NCBI RefSeq assembly: GCF_014202765.1
Contig: NZ_JACHHN010000011.1
Span: forward strand, 62,001 to 126,000
DNA length: 64,000 nt
Direction of reading: 5' to 3'
Origin: Silvimonas terrae
GTDB lineage: Bacteria; Pseudomonadota; Gammaproteobacteria; Burkholderiales; Chitinibacteraceae
The notes below the pieces were generated by a model that saw only the letters and a program-made list of their open reading frames with translations, did not search any database and was not told the DNA's origin. The position numbers were made by a program, and so were the translations under genes. Of this stretch, positions 53,029 to 62,207 are shown in pieces (positions within the stretch are counted from its first letter, which is position 1; the number at the start of each line of letters is the position of its first letter).

Positions 53029-53922
53029 TCAGGCCACGGCGGTGGCTTGTAGCTCGCTTTGCAACCATTCATAAAACCGCAGGATCGCCGCTTCACGTAC
53101 ATGGTTTTCGCGCCAGGCCACAAAGTACTCCATGCTGGCGGGGATTGAGATCTCTCCAATCTGCACCAGATTGCCGGCCTCCAGATCATGTCGCGCCATT
53201 TGCCAGCGTGCGGTGGCCAGGCCCTGGCCGGCCACAGCGGCTTGCAACATGATGCCAGGGTCATCAAACACCGGCCCGCGTTCCGGCTCATCGGGCGGCA
53301 AGCCGGCGGCAGTCAGCCAGTCCCGCCAGGAACGCATGGTCCAGCGCAACATGGGCATGCGCGGCACATCGGCCAGCGTATAACCTGGGTAGCGGGCCAG
53401 CAATTGCGGGCTTGCCACCGCAATCACCCGGTCATCCAGCAATTTGCGGCACAGATACCCCTTGCGATTGATGCGCCGGTGCCAGATGCCGATGTCCACG
53501 CTATCCGGGTCGGGCGGTTCCAGCTGGTAATGAATGCGCAGCATCAATTCGATATCCGGGTGCTGCTCAGCAAACAAGGCTAACCGGCGTATCAGCCAGG
53601 CACTGGCAAAATCGGCCATCACGCTGACCTGCAAATAGGTGACGCCGGAACCCTGCGCGCGCGCTTGCGCCAGAGCGTCCGCGAGTTCTTCCAGTGATTT
53701 GCGTACGCTGGCCGCCAGCCGCTCGCAGGCCGGGGTCGGGATCATGCGCGGGCCGGAGCGGTTGAACAGCACGGTGCCCAGAGAGTCCTCCAGCGCGCGT
53801 AAATGATGGCTGACGGCGCTGTGCGTCACGTTGAGTTCCTGGGCGGCGCGGGTAAAACTGCGCAGCCGCGCCGCGGTTTCCAGTGCACGCAAAGCAGGCA
53901 AGGGCGGGATTTTGGGGTTCAT
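53029..53922 (-). CDS. LysR family regulator (GcvA-like) divergent from an MFS gene
   Basis: 297 residues. HTH: PPLPALRALETAARLRSFTRAAQELNVTHSAVSHHLRALEDSLGTVLFNRSGPRMIPT; effector domain YLQVSVMADFASAWLIRRLALFAEQHPDIEL. Divergent from the MFS permease gene at 54025 across a strong palindrome (53940-53972), so it probably controls that transporter. Confidence 0.92.
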   Translation of the reverse strand: MNPKIPPLPALRALETAARLRSFTRAAQELNVTHSAVSHHLRALEDSLGTVLFNRSGPRMIPTPACERLAASVRKSLEELADALAQARAQGSGVTYLQVSVMADFASAWLIRRLALFAEQHPDIELMLRIHYQLEPPDPDSVDIGIWHRRINRKGYLCRKLLDDRVIAVASPQLLARYPGYTLADVPRMPMLRWTMRSWRDWLTAAGLPPDEPERGPVFDDPGIMLQAAVAGQGLATARWQMARHDLEAGNLVQIGEISIPASMEYFVAWRENHVREAAILRFYEWLQSELQATAVA

Positions 53923-53939
53923 GCCAGCAAATTTTACTC

Positions 53940-53972
53940 ACAATGCGCGTTGAAAGCTTTCGTTCGCATTGT
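53940..53972. promoter_or_regulatory. 33-bp interrupted palindrome between LysR and MFS genes
   Basis: Outer arms ACAATGCG / CGCATTGT and an inner perfect palindrome GAAAGCTTTC (53952-53961). Position and form fit a LysR-type operator controlling both divergent genes. Confidence 0.65.
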
Positions 53973-54024
53973 CGCCAGATAAACGGGACAATACGGCTCT
54001 GTTGAGTATTTGCCGGATCTGCTT

Positions 54025-55248
54025 ATGTCTGCCGCCTTGCGTGTGTTTGTCCTGTTTGCCCTGGGCTATTTTGTTTCTTACGTCTATCGCGGCGTGAACC
54101 TTGGCTTTGCGCCGTATCTGACGCATGAAATGGGCTTGTCCGGCGCGGATCTGGGGCTTTTGACCAGTTTGTATTTTCTGGGCTTTGCCAGCGCGCAGTT
54201 GCCGGTGGGCATTTTGCTGGATCGCTTTGGCTCGCGCCGGGTGACCGCCATCCTGATTCTGGTGGCGGCGACGGGCTCGGCCGTGTTCGGGCTGGCGCAT
54301 GGCAAAGCCGGTTTGATGGTCGGTCGTTTGCTGATTGGCGTGGGTTTGTCGGCGTGCCTGGGGGCCGCGTTCAAAGCGCTGGCGCAGTGGTACGAGGTAA
54401 AACGCCTGCCGCTAGTCAACGGCTTGACCATGGCCGTGGGTGGCTTGGGTGGCGTGGCGATGGGCACGCCACTGCTGTGGCTGCTGGACAAAACCGACTG
54501 GCGTAGCGTGTGTCTGGGTTTGTCGGCGTTTTCTGTGGCCGTGGCGCTGGCGATCTGGTTTGGTGTGCCTTCCAGCAAAGAGGTTTCGACCCGGTCTGAT
54601 TTCCGGACCCAATTGGCAGGCACCTGGCAAGTATTGCGCAGCGGCGTGTTCTGGCGGATTGCGGCGTTTTCTTCCCTGACCCAGGCCGTGTTTTACACCA
54701 TGCAATCGTTGTGGATGGCGCCGTGGCTGCGTGACGTCAATGGCCTATCGGCCCGGCAAGCCGGTCAGGTGATCTCTATCCTGGGGGTCGCCATGGTGGT
54801 GGGCAGCGTGGGTTTTGGTTTTCTGGCCCGTTCGCTGGAACACCGGGGGGTCAGCGTAAGAACCTTCAGCGGTCTGGGCATGCTGGTGTTTGTGGTGATT
54901 CAGGCGTTGATCATGGCGCAAGTGCCGGTGCCGGCCTGGGTATTGTGGACCGGTTATGGGCTGTTTGGCGGCTGCGGCATTCTCAGTTACGCCGTGCTGG
55001 TGGAGCATTTCCCGCTCAACCTGATTGGCCGGGTGAATACCAGCCTGACCCTGGTGATTTTTGTGCTGATCTTTATTGGCCAGGTGGCGGTGGGAACCGT
55101 ACTTGATTTCTGGCCAGTGGTGAATGGCCACTACCCGGCGCTGGCGCATCTGACCGCCTGGGGCATTTTGCTGGGTCTGCAGATCATTGCGGCGATCTGG
55201 TATTTTGCGCCACGGCGCAAGGTGATTTCCCTGGCTATTTACGGCTGA
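54025..55248 (+). CDS. Major facilitator superfamily permease
   Basis: 407 residues, 12 membrane segments. N-terminal YRGVNLGFAPYLTHEMGLSGADLGLLTSLYFLGFASAQLPVGILLDRFGSRRV includes the MFS A-like loop (DRFGSRR). It resembles the nitrate/nitrite or sugar-phosphate-like MFS groups only loosely; the substrate is unknown. The ATG at 54025 gives a normal start for helix 1. Likely regulated by the divergent LysR protein. Confidence 0.9.
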   Translation: MSAALRVFVLFALGYFVSYVYRGVNLGFAPYLTHEMGLSGADLGLLTSLYFLGFASAQLPVGILLDRFGSRRVTAILILVAATGSAVFGLAHGKAGLMVGRLLIGVGLSACLGAAFKALAQWYEVKRLPLVNGLTMAVGGLGGVAMGTPLLWLLDKTDWRSVCLGLSAFSVAVALAIWFGVPSSKEVSTRSDFRTQLAGTWQVLRSGVFWRIAAFSSLTQAVFYTMQSLWMAPWLRDVNGLSARQAGQVISILGVAMVVGSVGFGFLARSLEHRGVSVRTFSGLGMLVFVVIQALIMAQVPVPAWVLWTGYGLFGGCGILSYAVLVEHFPLNLIGRVNTSLTLVIFVLIFIGQVAVGTVLDFWPVVNGHYPALAHLTAWGILLGLQIIAAIWYFAPRRKVISLAIYG

Positions 55249-55269
55249 GAGGCGGCCCGGAGCGGCTTG

Positions 55270-55530
55270 TTAAGGCAGCGCCAGTTCTTGCGGGAACACG
55301 CAAAAATCGGACCGCTGCTCGTGGGGGTCAAACGAGAGCCAGGCAAAGCCAAATGCATCAAAGGCGACGATCTTCCTGAAGTGGCCGACCAGTCCCTGCA
55401 AACGGGAAATATCGTCCTGCGCCAGTTCACTGATGCAGGAATGAACCGAGAGAATGCGTACCAGGGAACCCTGGCCCAGCGGCAGGCCTGCCGCGTCGTG
55501 CGCAGGCAATGGAAATCCGGCAAGAATCAT
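55270..55530 (-). CDS. Small conserved-looking protein downstream of ohrR (86 aa)
   Basis: Starts MILAGFPLPAHDAAGLPLGQGSLVRILSVHS seven bases after the ohrR stop. Contains GLVGHFRKIVAFDAFGFAWLSFDP, a plausible folded beta/alpha unit, and ends FCVFPQELALP. Codon use matches the surrounding genes. No family recognised; the tight spacing suggests it belongs to the ohr-ohrR transcript. Confidence 0.6.
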   Translation of the reverse strand: MILAGFPLPAHDAAGLPLGQGSLVRILSVHSCISELAQDDISRLQGLVGHFRKIVAFDAFGFAWLSFDPHEQRSDFCVFPQELALP

Positions 55531-55536
55531 CAATCG

Positions 55537-55986
55537 TTAACCTTGATTGCGCGGGTCCGCGCTGGCCAGCAAGTGCAGAAAATGCTGCAAGCGGTCGCGG
55601 ATATCAACCACGTCTTCCAGCGGCAAGGGCAGGGCGCAGAGCAAGCCACGCGGGACTGCCTCGGCCTTCTCTTTGAGGGCCTTACCTTCAGCGGTCAGAT
55701 CGACCACCACCCGGCGTTCATCGCCCGGATCACGCTGCCGGCTGATCAAGCCGCGCGTCTGCAGGCGCTTGAGTAGTGGCGTGAGCGTGCCGGTATCCAG
55801 AAACAATTGCTTGCCCAGATCGCCCACACTGCGCGGTGCGGTTTCCCACAGGGCCAGCATGACCAGATATTGCGGGTAGGTCAGATCCAGGTCTTCCAGT
55901 AACGGCCGATACAACCGCGTCATCAGGTTGCTGGCCGCATAGAGCGGAAAACACAGTTGCTGGTCGAGTTTAAGCAGGTCTGACAT
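55537..55986 (-). CDS. ohrR: OhrR: MarR-family organic peroxide sensor
   Basis: 149 residues. The reactive cysteine is in LKLDQQLCFPLYAASN (residue 12), as in OhrR. Winged helix: LTYPQYLVMLALWETAPRSVGDLGKQLFLDTGTLTPLLKRLQTRGLISRQRDPGDERRVVVDLT. Peroxide oxidation of the cysteine releases DNA and induces ohr. ATG 55986 gives the usual length. Placed 73 bp after ohr on the same strand. Confidence 0.95.
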   Translation of the reverse strand: MSDLLKLDQQLCFPLYAASNLMTRLYRPLLEDLDLTYPQYLVMLALWETAPRSVGDLGKQLFLDTGTLTPLLKRLQTRGLISRQRDPGDERRVVVDLTAEGKALKEKAEAVPRGLLCALPLPLEDVVDIRDRLQHFLHLLASADPRNQG

Positions 55987-56059
55987 GGCGGTCCGGTAAA
56001 GAGAAAAGCGCCGTAACGATAGCATGAGCCGCAGCCCATGCCATCGTTATGCCGCTGGA

Positions 56060-56482
56060 TCAGGCGGCGATGGCGGTGACATCGACCTTGATATTGCCGC
56101 GAGTGGCGTGCGAATACGGGCAAACCTGGTGGGCTTTGGCCACGATCTCTTCTGCGGTAGCTTGATCCACACCCTTGATGGTGGCGGTCAGGGCGACTTC
56201 CAGCTTGAAGCCACCGTCTTCACGCGGGCCGATACCCACTTCGGCCTGTACCTGGGTTTCGCCCAGTTTGATCTTGGCCTGGCCGGCCACAAACAGCATG
56301 GCGCTCTCAAAACACGCGGCATAACCGGAGGCAAACAGTTGTTCCGGATTGGTGCCAGCCTTGCCGCTGCCGCCCAGCTCACGCGGCAAGGCCAGATCTG
56401 CGGTAAATACGCCATCTGCAGTGGCGACATGGCCGTTGCGGCCGCCGTGGGTGGTTGCCTTGGTGCGATACAGAATAGTCAT
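56060..56482 (-). CDS. ohr: Ohr: organic hydroperoxide resistance peroxidase
   Basis: 140 residues, OsmC/Ohr fold. Catalytic cysteines are in GYAACFESAM (about 59) and VCPYSHATRGN (about 122), with the conserved arginine and glutamate in the N-terminal part (LALPRELGG, NPEQLFASG). It reduces organic and fatty-acid hydroperoxides using lipoylated proteins. First gene of the unit; operator at 56536. Confidence 0.96.
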   Translation of the reverse strand: MTILYRTKATTHGGRNGHVATADGVFTADLALPRELGGSGKAGTNPEQLFASGYAACFESAMLFVAGQAKIKLGETQVQAEVGIGPREDGGFKLEVALTATIKGVDQATAEEIVAKAHQVCPYSHATRGNIKVDVTAIAA

Positions 56483-56535
56483 GATGTTGCTCCTTGTTGA
56501 GGTTGTTGGTTGTTGCTGTGTTCTTGCTCAAAATA

Positions 56536-56551
56536 ATATTGTGCACAATAT
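56536..56551. promoter_or_regulatory. Candidate OhrR operator
   Basis: Perfect 16-bp palindrome ATATTGTGCACAATAT in AT-rich DNA 54 bp upstream of ohr. Confidence 0.75.
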
Positions 56552-56764
56552 AAATGTGCAACGCATAAATAAAAAAACTGGATGAACGGTGAAGGCGGGG
56601 AATCCTGTCAATGGACTGTATGACAACAAAATCTTTAAAAAACATGATGTTGAAAATTGGTTGACGGCTTTTTCTGAAAGCCTGGTTGGAGAAAGTAGTT
56701 ACGGCGCGCCGACTACAAGCTCTGGATAATCAGACAGACCATTCATGTAAAAGGTCAGGTCGCA

Positions 56765-58072
56765 ATGACTTCAGATACCCGCCCGGCGCAATCGCCGGCC
56801 AGTGCTGTGTTCCGTGTTGTCAGCGGCAACTTCCTGGAAATGTACGACTTCATGGTGTACGGCTATTACGCCAGCGCCATTGCCAAAACGTTTTTCCCCA
56901 GTGGTAATGAATTCCTCTCGCTGATGCTGGCGCTGGTGACTTTTGGGGCGGGCTTTTTAATGCGCCCGTTGGGGGCCATCATGCTTGGCTCTTATATTGA
57001 CCGCCACGGCCGCCGTGCCGGGTTGATTGTCACGCTGGCGCTGATGGCCTGTGGCACGCTGTTGATTGCCTGTGTGCCGGGCTACAACAGCATTGGTCTG
57101 GCCGCACCGCTGCTGGTGGTGGCGGGGCGCTTGCTGCAGGGTTTCTCTGCCGGTGTGGAACTGGGTGGGGTGTCGGTGTACCTGGCGGAAATTGCCAGCC
57201 CGGGTAACAAGGGTTTTTATGTCAGTTGGCAATCGGCCAGCCAGCAAGTGGCCGTGGTCTTTGCCGCCGTGCTGGGTGTATTGCTGGCTTCCAACCTCTC
57301 CCACGGGCAGATGGACGATTGGGGTTGGCGCGTGCCGTTTGTTGTGGGCTGTCTGATCGTGCCGTTCTTGTTCATCATCCGCCGCTCTTTGCAAGAGACG
57401 GAAGAGTTTGAAAAGCGCAAGCATCGCCCCTCGCCCAAAGAGATTGTGGACTCCATCATCAAGAACTGGGGCATCGTGATCCTGGGCACGTTGCTGGTGG
57501 TCATGACCACGGTGTCGTTCTACATGATCACGGCGTACACCCCCACGTTTGGCAAGCATGAATTGCATTTGTCAGACTCGGACGCGCTCATCGTCACGGT
57601 CTGCGTGGGTATCTCCAACCTGTTCTGGTTGCCGGTCATGGGGGCCTTGTCGGACCGCATTGGTCGTCGCCCGCTGCTGTTAACCTTTACCACGCTCAGC
57701 CTGGTGACCGCCTACCCGGCGCTGGCCTGGCTGGTTACTGCGCCGTCCTTTGGCCATTTGTTGCTGGTGGAACTGTGGCTCTCCTTCATCTACGCCAGCT
57801 ACAACGGTGCCATGGTGGTTTCGTTGATCGAGATCATGCCGGTACATGTGCGGACCACGGGCTTCTCTATGGCGTACAGCCTGGCCACGGCACTGTTCGG
57901 CGGGTTCACACCAGCGGTATCGACCTGGCTGATCCAGGCTACCGGTAACAAAGCCATGCCAGGGGTATGGCTGACCTTTGCCGCGGCCAGCGGGCTGATT
58001 GCCACCTTGATCCTGAACCGCATGGGGTTGTTTGAAAAAGTGGAGCGGGCTGTCCATCTGGCCCGCGCGTGA
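56765..58072 (+). CDS. MFS transporter, metabolite/H+ symporter (citrate/tricarballylate type)
   Basis: 435 residues, 12 membrane segments. [31 protein letters not shown] is the MHS-family start, [13 protein letters not shown] the loop 2-3 motif, and [39 protein letters not shown] the citrate/tricarballylate (CitA/TcuC) signature region. It probably imports citrate or tricarballylate with protons. No catabolic genes adjoin. The 282-bp gap from ohr holds both promoters and is otherwise empty. Confidence 0.9.
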   Translation: MTSDTRPAQSPASAVFRVVSGNFLEMYDFMVYGYYASAIAKTFFPSGNEFLSLMLALVTFGAGFLMRPLGAIMLGSYIDRHGRRAGLIVTLALMACGTLLIACVPGYNSIGLAAPLLVVAGRLLQGFSAGVELGGVSVYLAEIASPGNKGFYVSWQSASQQVAVVFAAVLGVLLASNLSHGQMDDWGWRVPFVVGCLIVPFLFIIRRSLQETEEFEKRKHRPSPKEIVDSIIKNWGIVILGTLLVVMTTVSFYMITAYTPTFGKHELHLSDSDALIVTVCVGISNLFWLPVMGALSDRIGRRPLLLTFTTLSLVTAYPALAWLVTAPSFGHLLLVELWLSFIYASYNGAMVVSLIEIMPVHVRTTGFSMAYSLATALFGGFTPAVSTWLIQATGNKAMPGVWLTFAAASGLIATLILNRMGLFEKVERAVHLARA

Positions 58073-58113
58073 ATTAAGCCGGCCTGCATGACTGGCCGGA
58101 GAGGGTCCACGCC

Positions 58114-58146
58114 AAAGCCCGCGCCTGTTTGTCAGCGCGGGCTTTT
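58114..58146 (+). terminator. Terminator of the MHS transporter gene
   Basis: AAAGCCCGCGC, 10-base loop, GCGCGGGCTTTT. The rest of the gap 58147-58439 holds only the promoter below. Confidence 0.8.
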
Positions 58147-58281
58147 CTCTGCCTGTCACCGGCGCATATTGCGACTAATCTTACAAAAAATCTTACAAGT
58201 AGAGCGCGCGCAGGAAGGGTGAGGTTGGGGCGGCAGGCTAGATTTACTGATTGGAATCAAGTTTCCCCGATCACTTCTGGT

Positions 58282-58309
58282 TTGATACATTAGAAAATAC
58301 TGTCATACT
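58282..58309 (+). promoter_or_regulatory. Promoter of the lipoprotein operon
   Basis: TTGATA (58282-58287), 16-bp spacer, CATACT (58304-58309), in AT-rich sequence 130 bp before the first gene. Confidence 0.5.
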
Positions 58310-58439
58310 CGCGCTCCGCACACGCTTACCGTTTCTTTCAGGCTTTGCGCATCACGCGTGGTCATTATTGATAATCGCGTCAGCGGCTCCTGTTGATTTA
58401 TTTAATTCTTTAATTCTGTTTTGTTTTGGGCCTTGCAAC

Positions 58440-59111
58440 ATGAATAACAAGCTGGTTCTCCCCGCACTGATCGCCGCCGCTTTGCTTGCCGGCTGCGCGA
58501 CCGAATCCTCCCGCAGTATTGCAGTACCGCAAACGGCCGCTGCCAGCGTTGCCTGGCAGGGTGCGCGTTCGCCCATCGCTGTGGGCAAGTTTGATAACCG
58601 CTCCAGCTATATGCGCGGCATTTTCTCTGACAACGTGGACCGTCTGGGCAGCCAGGCCAAGACCATCTTGATCACGCATCTGCAACAGACCGGCCGCTTC
58701 AATGTGCTTGACCGTGACAACATGGCCGAGATCAAGCAAGAAGCCGCCATCCAGGGCAAAGCGCAAGACTTGAAGGGTGCGGATTACGTGGTCACGGGGG
58801 ATGTGACCGAGTTTGGTCGCAAGGAAACAGGCGACATGCAGCTCTTTGGCCTGCTGGGCCGGGGCAAGTCGCAAGTGGCCTACGCCAAAGTGGCCCTCAA
58901 TATCGTGAATACCCGTACCTCTGAAGTGGTGTATTCCGCGCAGGGCGCAGGGGAGTACGCGCTGGATAACCGCGAAGTATTGGGTTTTGGCGGCACCGCC
59001 AGCTATGACTCCACGCTCAATGGCAAGGTGCTGGATCTGGCCATTCGCCAGGCTGTCGACAACCTCGTCGGCGGTATCAACAGCGGCGCCTGGCAACCGG
59101 CTGCGCACTAA
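58440..59111 (+). CDS. CsgG/HfaB-like lipoprotein
   Basis: 223 residues with lipobox LLAGC (about 18). The CsgG-type domain follows: PIAVGKFDNRSSYMRGIFSDNVDRLGSQAKTILITHLQQTGRFNVLDRDNMAEIKQEAAIQGKAQDLKGADYVVTGDVTEFGR. CsgG itself is the curli secretion channel, but curli genes are absent and the chain is shorter, so a related envelope role is more likely. First of three lipoprotein genes with tight spacing. Confidence 0.88.
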   Translation: MNNKLVLPALIAAALLAGCATESSRSIAVPQTAAASVAWQGARSPIAVGKFDNRSSYMRGIFSDNVDRLGSQAKTILITHLQQTGRFNVLDRDNMAEIKQEAAIQGKAQDLKGADYVVTGDVTEFGRKETGDMQLFGLLGRGKSQVAYAKVALNIVNTRTSEVVYSAQGAGEYALDNREVLGFGGTASYDSTLNGKVLDLAIRQAVDNLVGGINSGAWQPAAH

Positions 59112-59125
59112 CCTCTGAGGCCATC

Positions 59126-59503
59126 ATGAATTTTGTTTCCCGTACCCGGATGGGTTGGGCTGGCCTGGTGCTGGCTGCGGCATTGACCGGTTGTGCCAAT
59201 CAGCCGCAACAGTTGTACGGCTGGGGGCATTACCAGGACTCCCTCTACACGTATTTCAAGGGCGAAAACCTGAACGAGCAGCAGCAGATTGATCTGTTGC
59301 AAGCCGATTTGCAGCAGATGCAAGGCAAGGGCAAAGCGTGCCCGCCGGGGCTACATGCCCAATTGGGTTTGTTGTATGCCCGCCAGGGTAAGGAGGATGA
59401 AGTCGCGCGCGAGTTTGCGACCGAAAAACAGCTTTACCCGGAATCTGCGGCATATATGGATTTTTTGCTACGTAAACAACAGCAACAGGTGGCCAAAAAA
59501 TGA
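59126..59503 (+). CDS. DUF4810 lipoprotein
   Basis: 125 residues. Lipobox LTGC (about 23), then the DUF4810 core QLYGWGHYQDSLYTYFKGENLNEQQQIDLLQADLQQMQGKGKACPPGLHAQLGLLYARQGKEDEVAREFATEKQLYPES, which is TPR-like at its end. It overlaps the next gene by the ATGA tetranucleotide. In other genomes DUF4810 stands between CsgG-like and DUF799 genes, as here. Confidence 0.9.
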   Translation: MNFVSRTRMGWAGLVLAAALTGCANQPQQLYGWGHYQDSLYTYFKGENLNEQQQIDLLQADLQQMQGKGKACPPGLHAQLGLLYARQGKEDEVAREFATEKQLYPESAAYMDFLLRKQQQQVAKK

Positions 59504-60174
59504 TGTTTAAACCTTTGCGCCTGATTGCCGCTATCGCTGCACTGACCATGCTGGCGACGGGTTGTGCCCAGCGTGGCCCGGCTGTGGACTACACGGCCTT
59601 TCGGGAAAGCCATCCCGCTTCGATTCTGGTTCTGCCGCCAGTGAATACCTCGCCGGATATCATGGCCTCTTATAGTGTGCTGTCGCTGGTGACCATGCCG
59701 CTGGCTGAATCTGGCTATTACGTGGTGCCGGTGGCGGTGGCCGATGAAACCTTCAAGCAGAACGGTTTGACCACGGCCGATGAAATCCAGGCGGTGCCGG
59801 TCGACAAGCTGCGCAGCATTTTTGGTGCGGATGCCGGTTTGTACATCAGCGTATCGCAATATGGCGTCAGTTATCGCGTGGTGGATAGCGTGGTGAACGT
59901 GGAAGCCAATGCCAAACTGGTTGACCTGCGTACCGGCAAAATCCTGTGGACCGGTCATGCATTTGCGTCCAGCGCAGAAAACCAGAACAGTTCTGGTGGT
60001 GGTTTGATTGGCATGCTGGTGACCGCCGTGGTGAACCAGTTGATCAACAACCTTAGTGACAAGAGCCACGCCATTGCAGGCATTACTAGTTGGCGCTTGT
60101 TGTCCGCAGGCCAGCCCGGCGGTTTGCTGTACGGACCGCGTTCGCCCAAATACGGCAAGACCGCTACCAACTAA
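59500..60174 (+). CDS. DUF799 / GNA1162-like lipoprotein
   Basis: 224 residues, lipobox LATGC (about 22). The core HPASILVLPPVNTSPDIMASYSVLSLVTMPLAESGYYVVPVAVADETFKQNGLTTADEIQAVP is the DUF799 signature; meningococcal GNA1162 is a member with a TolB/CsgG-like fold. The C-terminal LLYGPRSPKYGK is conserved. The three lipoproteins probably form one envelope complex; function unknown. Confidence 0.92.
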   Translation: MMFKPLRLIAAIAALTMLATGCAQRGPAVDYTAFRESHPASILVLPPVNTSPDIMASYSVLSLVTMPLAESGYYVVPVAVADETFKQNGLTTADEIQAVPVDKLRSIFGADAGLYISVSQYGVSYRVVDSVVNVEANAKLVDLRTGKILWTGHAFASSAENQNSSGGGLIGMLVTAVVNQLINNLSDKSHAIAGITSWRLLSAGQPGGLLYGPRSPKYGKTATN

Positions 60175-60210
60175 GTGCGGCCACGCCGACATCCCGGCTG
60201 CTTCAATGAC

Positions 60211-60246
60211 AACGGCTTTCCCTGACGGGAAGGCCGTTTTTTATTG
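60211..60246 (+). terminator. Terminator of the lipoprotein operon
   Basis: AACGGC-t-TTCCC-TGAC-GGGAA-g-GCCGTT followed by T-rich sequence. Confidence 0.8.
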
Positions 60247-60388
60247 CCGAAAACAAATATCATAGCGCGATTGGTTCTTATATTTGTAAATAATATATAA
60301 ACATAGCTTCATATTCCTTTTTGTTTATAAAAGCGTTTGTTAGATTCTGCACAGGCAATCACACAGCTATACCCACAAGGAGAAACGA
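60247..60388 (+). promoter_or_regulatory. AT-rich tau promoter region
   Basis: A markedly AT-rich block (60250-60345) in otherwise GC-rich DNA. TAGATT at 60341-60346 is a fair -10 without a good -35 at 17 bp, as expected for an activator-dependent (CysB/Cbl-like) promoter; the regulator is inference. AAGGAG precedes tauA. Confidence 0.5.
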
Positions 60389-61375
60389 ATGAGCAAGCTG
60401 CACGTATTCAAATGGCTGGTGCCCGCACTGGCGCTGGCGGGTTTCGCCGCTGCTGCGCAGGCAGAAGAAGTCACCGTGGCGTATCAAACCACCGTAGAGC
60501 CCGCCAAAGTGGCGCAGGCCGATGGCCTTTACGAAAAAGCCACCAACAGCAAGATCAACTGGCGCAAGTTTGAAAGCGGGGCAGAAGTGCTGGCCGCTGT
60601 CGCATCGGGTGATGTGCAAGTGGGTTATGTCGGCTCCAGCCCCCTGGCTGCCGCTGCCAGCCGTGGCTTGCCAATCCAGACATTCCTGATCGCCATCCAG
60701 ATTGGGTCGGCCGAGGCGCTGGTGGTGCGCAATGGCGCCAATATCAGCAAACCGCAAGACCTGGTGGGCAAGAAAATTGCCGTGCCGTTTGTTTCAACCA
60801 CCCATTACAGCCTGCTGGCTGCGCTCAAGCACTGGCAGATTGATCCAGCCAAAGTGCAGATTCTGAATCTGCGTCCGTCTGAAATCACGGCGGCCTGGCA
60901 ACGGGGCGATATTGACGCCGCCTACGTGTGGGACCCGGCACTGGGCAAGGCCAAGGAATCCGGCAAGGTGCTGGTGAGCTCGACCGAAGTGGCGCAATGG
61001 GGCTCGCCGACGTTTGACGCCTGGATTGTACGCAAAGACTTTGCCGAAAAGCACCCGGACTTTGTGGCCGCCTTTGCCCGCACCACCCTCAAGGCGTATG
61101 CCGATTACAACGCTGATCCCAAAGCGTGGCTGGCCAATGCGGCCAACGTGGAAAAAGTGGCACGTCTGACTGGCGCCAAACCAGAAGAAGTGGCCGGTCT
61201 TTTGCAAGGCAACGGCTACCCCAATGCTGCTGAGCAAAGCAAGTTGCTGGGCCCGCAGATTGCCAACGCCATCGCCCAGACTTCCGGTTTTCTCAAGCAG
61301 CAAGGCAAGGTGGATAGCGTGCAACCCAGCTACACACCCTACGTCGATGGCAAGTACGCCGCCGCTGCACGTTGA
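60389..61375 (+). CDS. tauA: TauA: periplasmic taurine-binding protein
   Basis: 328 residues. A signal peptide of about 25 aa (ALALAGFAAAAQA) is followed by an SsuA/TauA-type binding domain: EVTVAYQTTVEPAKVAQADGLYEKATNSKINWRKFESGAEVLAAVASGDVQVGYVGSSPLAAA and GKKIAVPFVSTTHYSLLAALKHW, both diagnostic of TauA. Strong SD AAGGAG. First gene of tauABCD. Confidence 0.95.
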   Translation: MSKLHVFKWLVPALALAGFAAAAQAEEVTVAYQTTVEPAKVAQADGLYEKATNSKINWRKFESGAEVLAAVASGDVQVGYVGSSPLAAAASRGLPIQTFLIAIQIGSAEALVVRNGANISKPQDLVGKKIAVPFVSTTHYSLLAALKHWQIDPAKVQILNLRPSEITAAWQRGDIDAAYVWDPALGKAKESGKVLVSSTEVAQWGSPTFDAWIVRKDFAEKHPDFVAAFARTTLKAYADYNADPKAWLANAANVEKVARLTGAKPEEVAGLLQGNGYPNAAEQSKLLGPQIANAIAQTSGFLKQQGKVDSVQPSYTPYVDGKYAAAAR

Positions 61376-61397
61376 TTGCGACCAGTGAGTAACCCCG

Positions 61398-62207
61398 ATG
61401 ACCACCACTCGTTCCGCCCCCGGTAGCCTGATTGTCGAGCACGTCAGCGTGCAATACCCCGGCCACACCGGCCAGAATGCCGCGCTGCAGGATGTCTCGT
61501 TGCAGATCAACGCGGGTGAGCTGGTGGTGGCGCTCGGACCATCGGGTTGCGGCAAGACTACCTTGCTCAACCTGATTGCCGGATTTTTGCAACCTACCCG
61601 CGGCCGGGTGCTGTTTGATGGTCATGAAGTCAAAGGCCCGGCGGCGGAACGAGGGGTGGTATTTCAGGACAACGCCTTGCTGCCCTGGCTGGACGTACTG
61701 GGCAATGTTGCGCTGGGGCTGAGGCTGCAAGGCATACCGGCCGCAGAGCGGGAAACGCGCGCCCGGGCTGTGCTGGAGCAGGTGGATTTATCCGGCTTTG
61801 CCCATCACCGCATCTGGCAATTGTCCGGCGGCATGCGCCAGCGCGTGGGCCTTGCCCGGGCACTGGCGGCCAACCCGGCGTTGTTGCTGATGGATGAACC
61901 CTTTGCCGCGCTGGATGCATTTACCCGGGAACAGATGCAGGAACTGGTGCTGACCTTGTGGCGGCAAACGGGCAAACGCATCTTGTTGATCACGCATGAC
62001 ATTGAAGAAGCCGTGTTTCTGGCCAGTGAACTGGTGCTGATGTCGCCGCGCCCAGGCCGGATTGTCGAGCGCTTGTCGCTGGATTTCAGCCAACGGTATG
62101 CCGGCGGCGAATCCGCCCGCAGTATCAAATCTGATCCGGCATTCATCGCCACACGAGAACACGTGCTGGCGCAGGTGTTCGCGCACCGGGACAAAAAGGT
62201 CGCCTGA
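61398..62207 (+). CDS. tauB: TauB: taurine ABC transporter ATPase
   Basis: 269 residues. Walker [10 protein letters not shown] (about 48-56), Q-loop [13 protein letters not shown], signature [15 protein letters not shown], Walker [14 protein letters not shown]-loop LITHD. Length and motifs match TauB. Its last base is shared with the first base of the tauC ATG. Confidence 0.94.
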   Translation: MTTTRSAPGSLIVEHVSVQYPGHTGQNAALQDVSLQINAGELVVALGPSGCGKTTLLNLIAGFLQPTRGRVLFDGHEVKGPAAERGVVFQDNALLPWLDVLGNVALGLRLQGIPAAERETRARAVLEQVDLSGFAHHRIWQLSGGMRQRVGLARALAANPALLLMDEPFAALDAFTREQMQELVLTLWRQTGKRILLITHDIEEAVFLASELVLMSPRPGRIVERLSLDFSQRYAGGESARSIKSDPAFIATREHVLAQVFAHRDKKVA

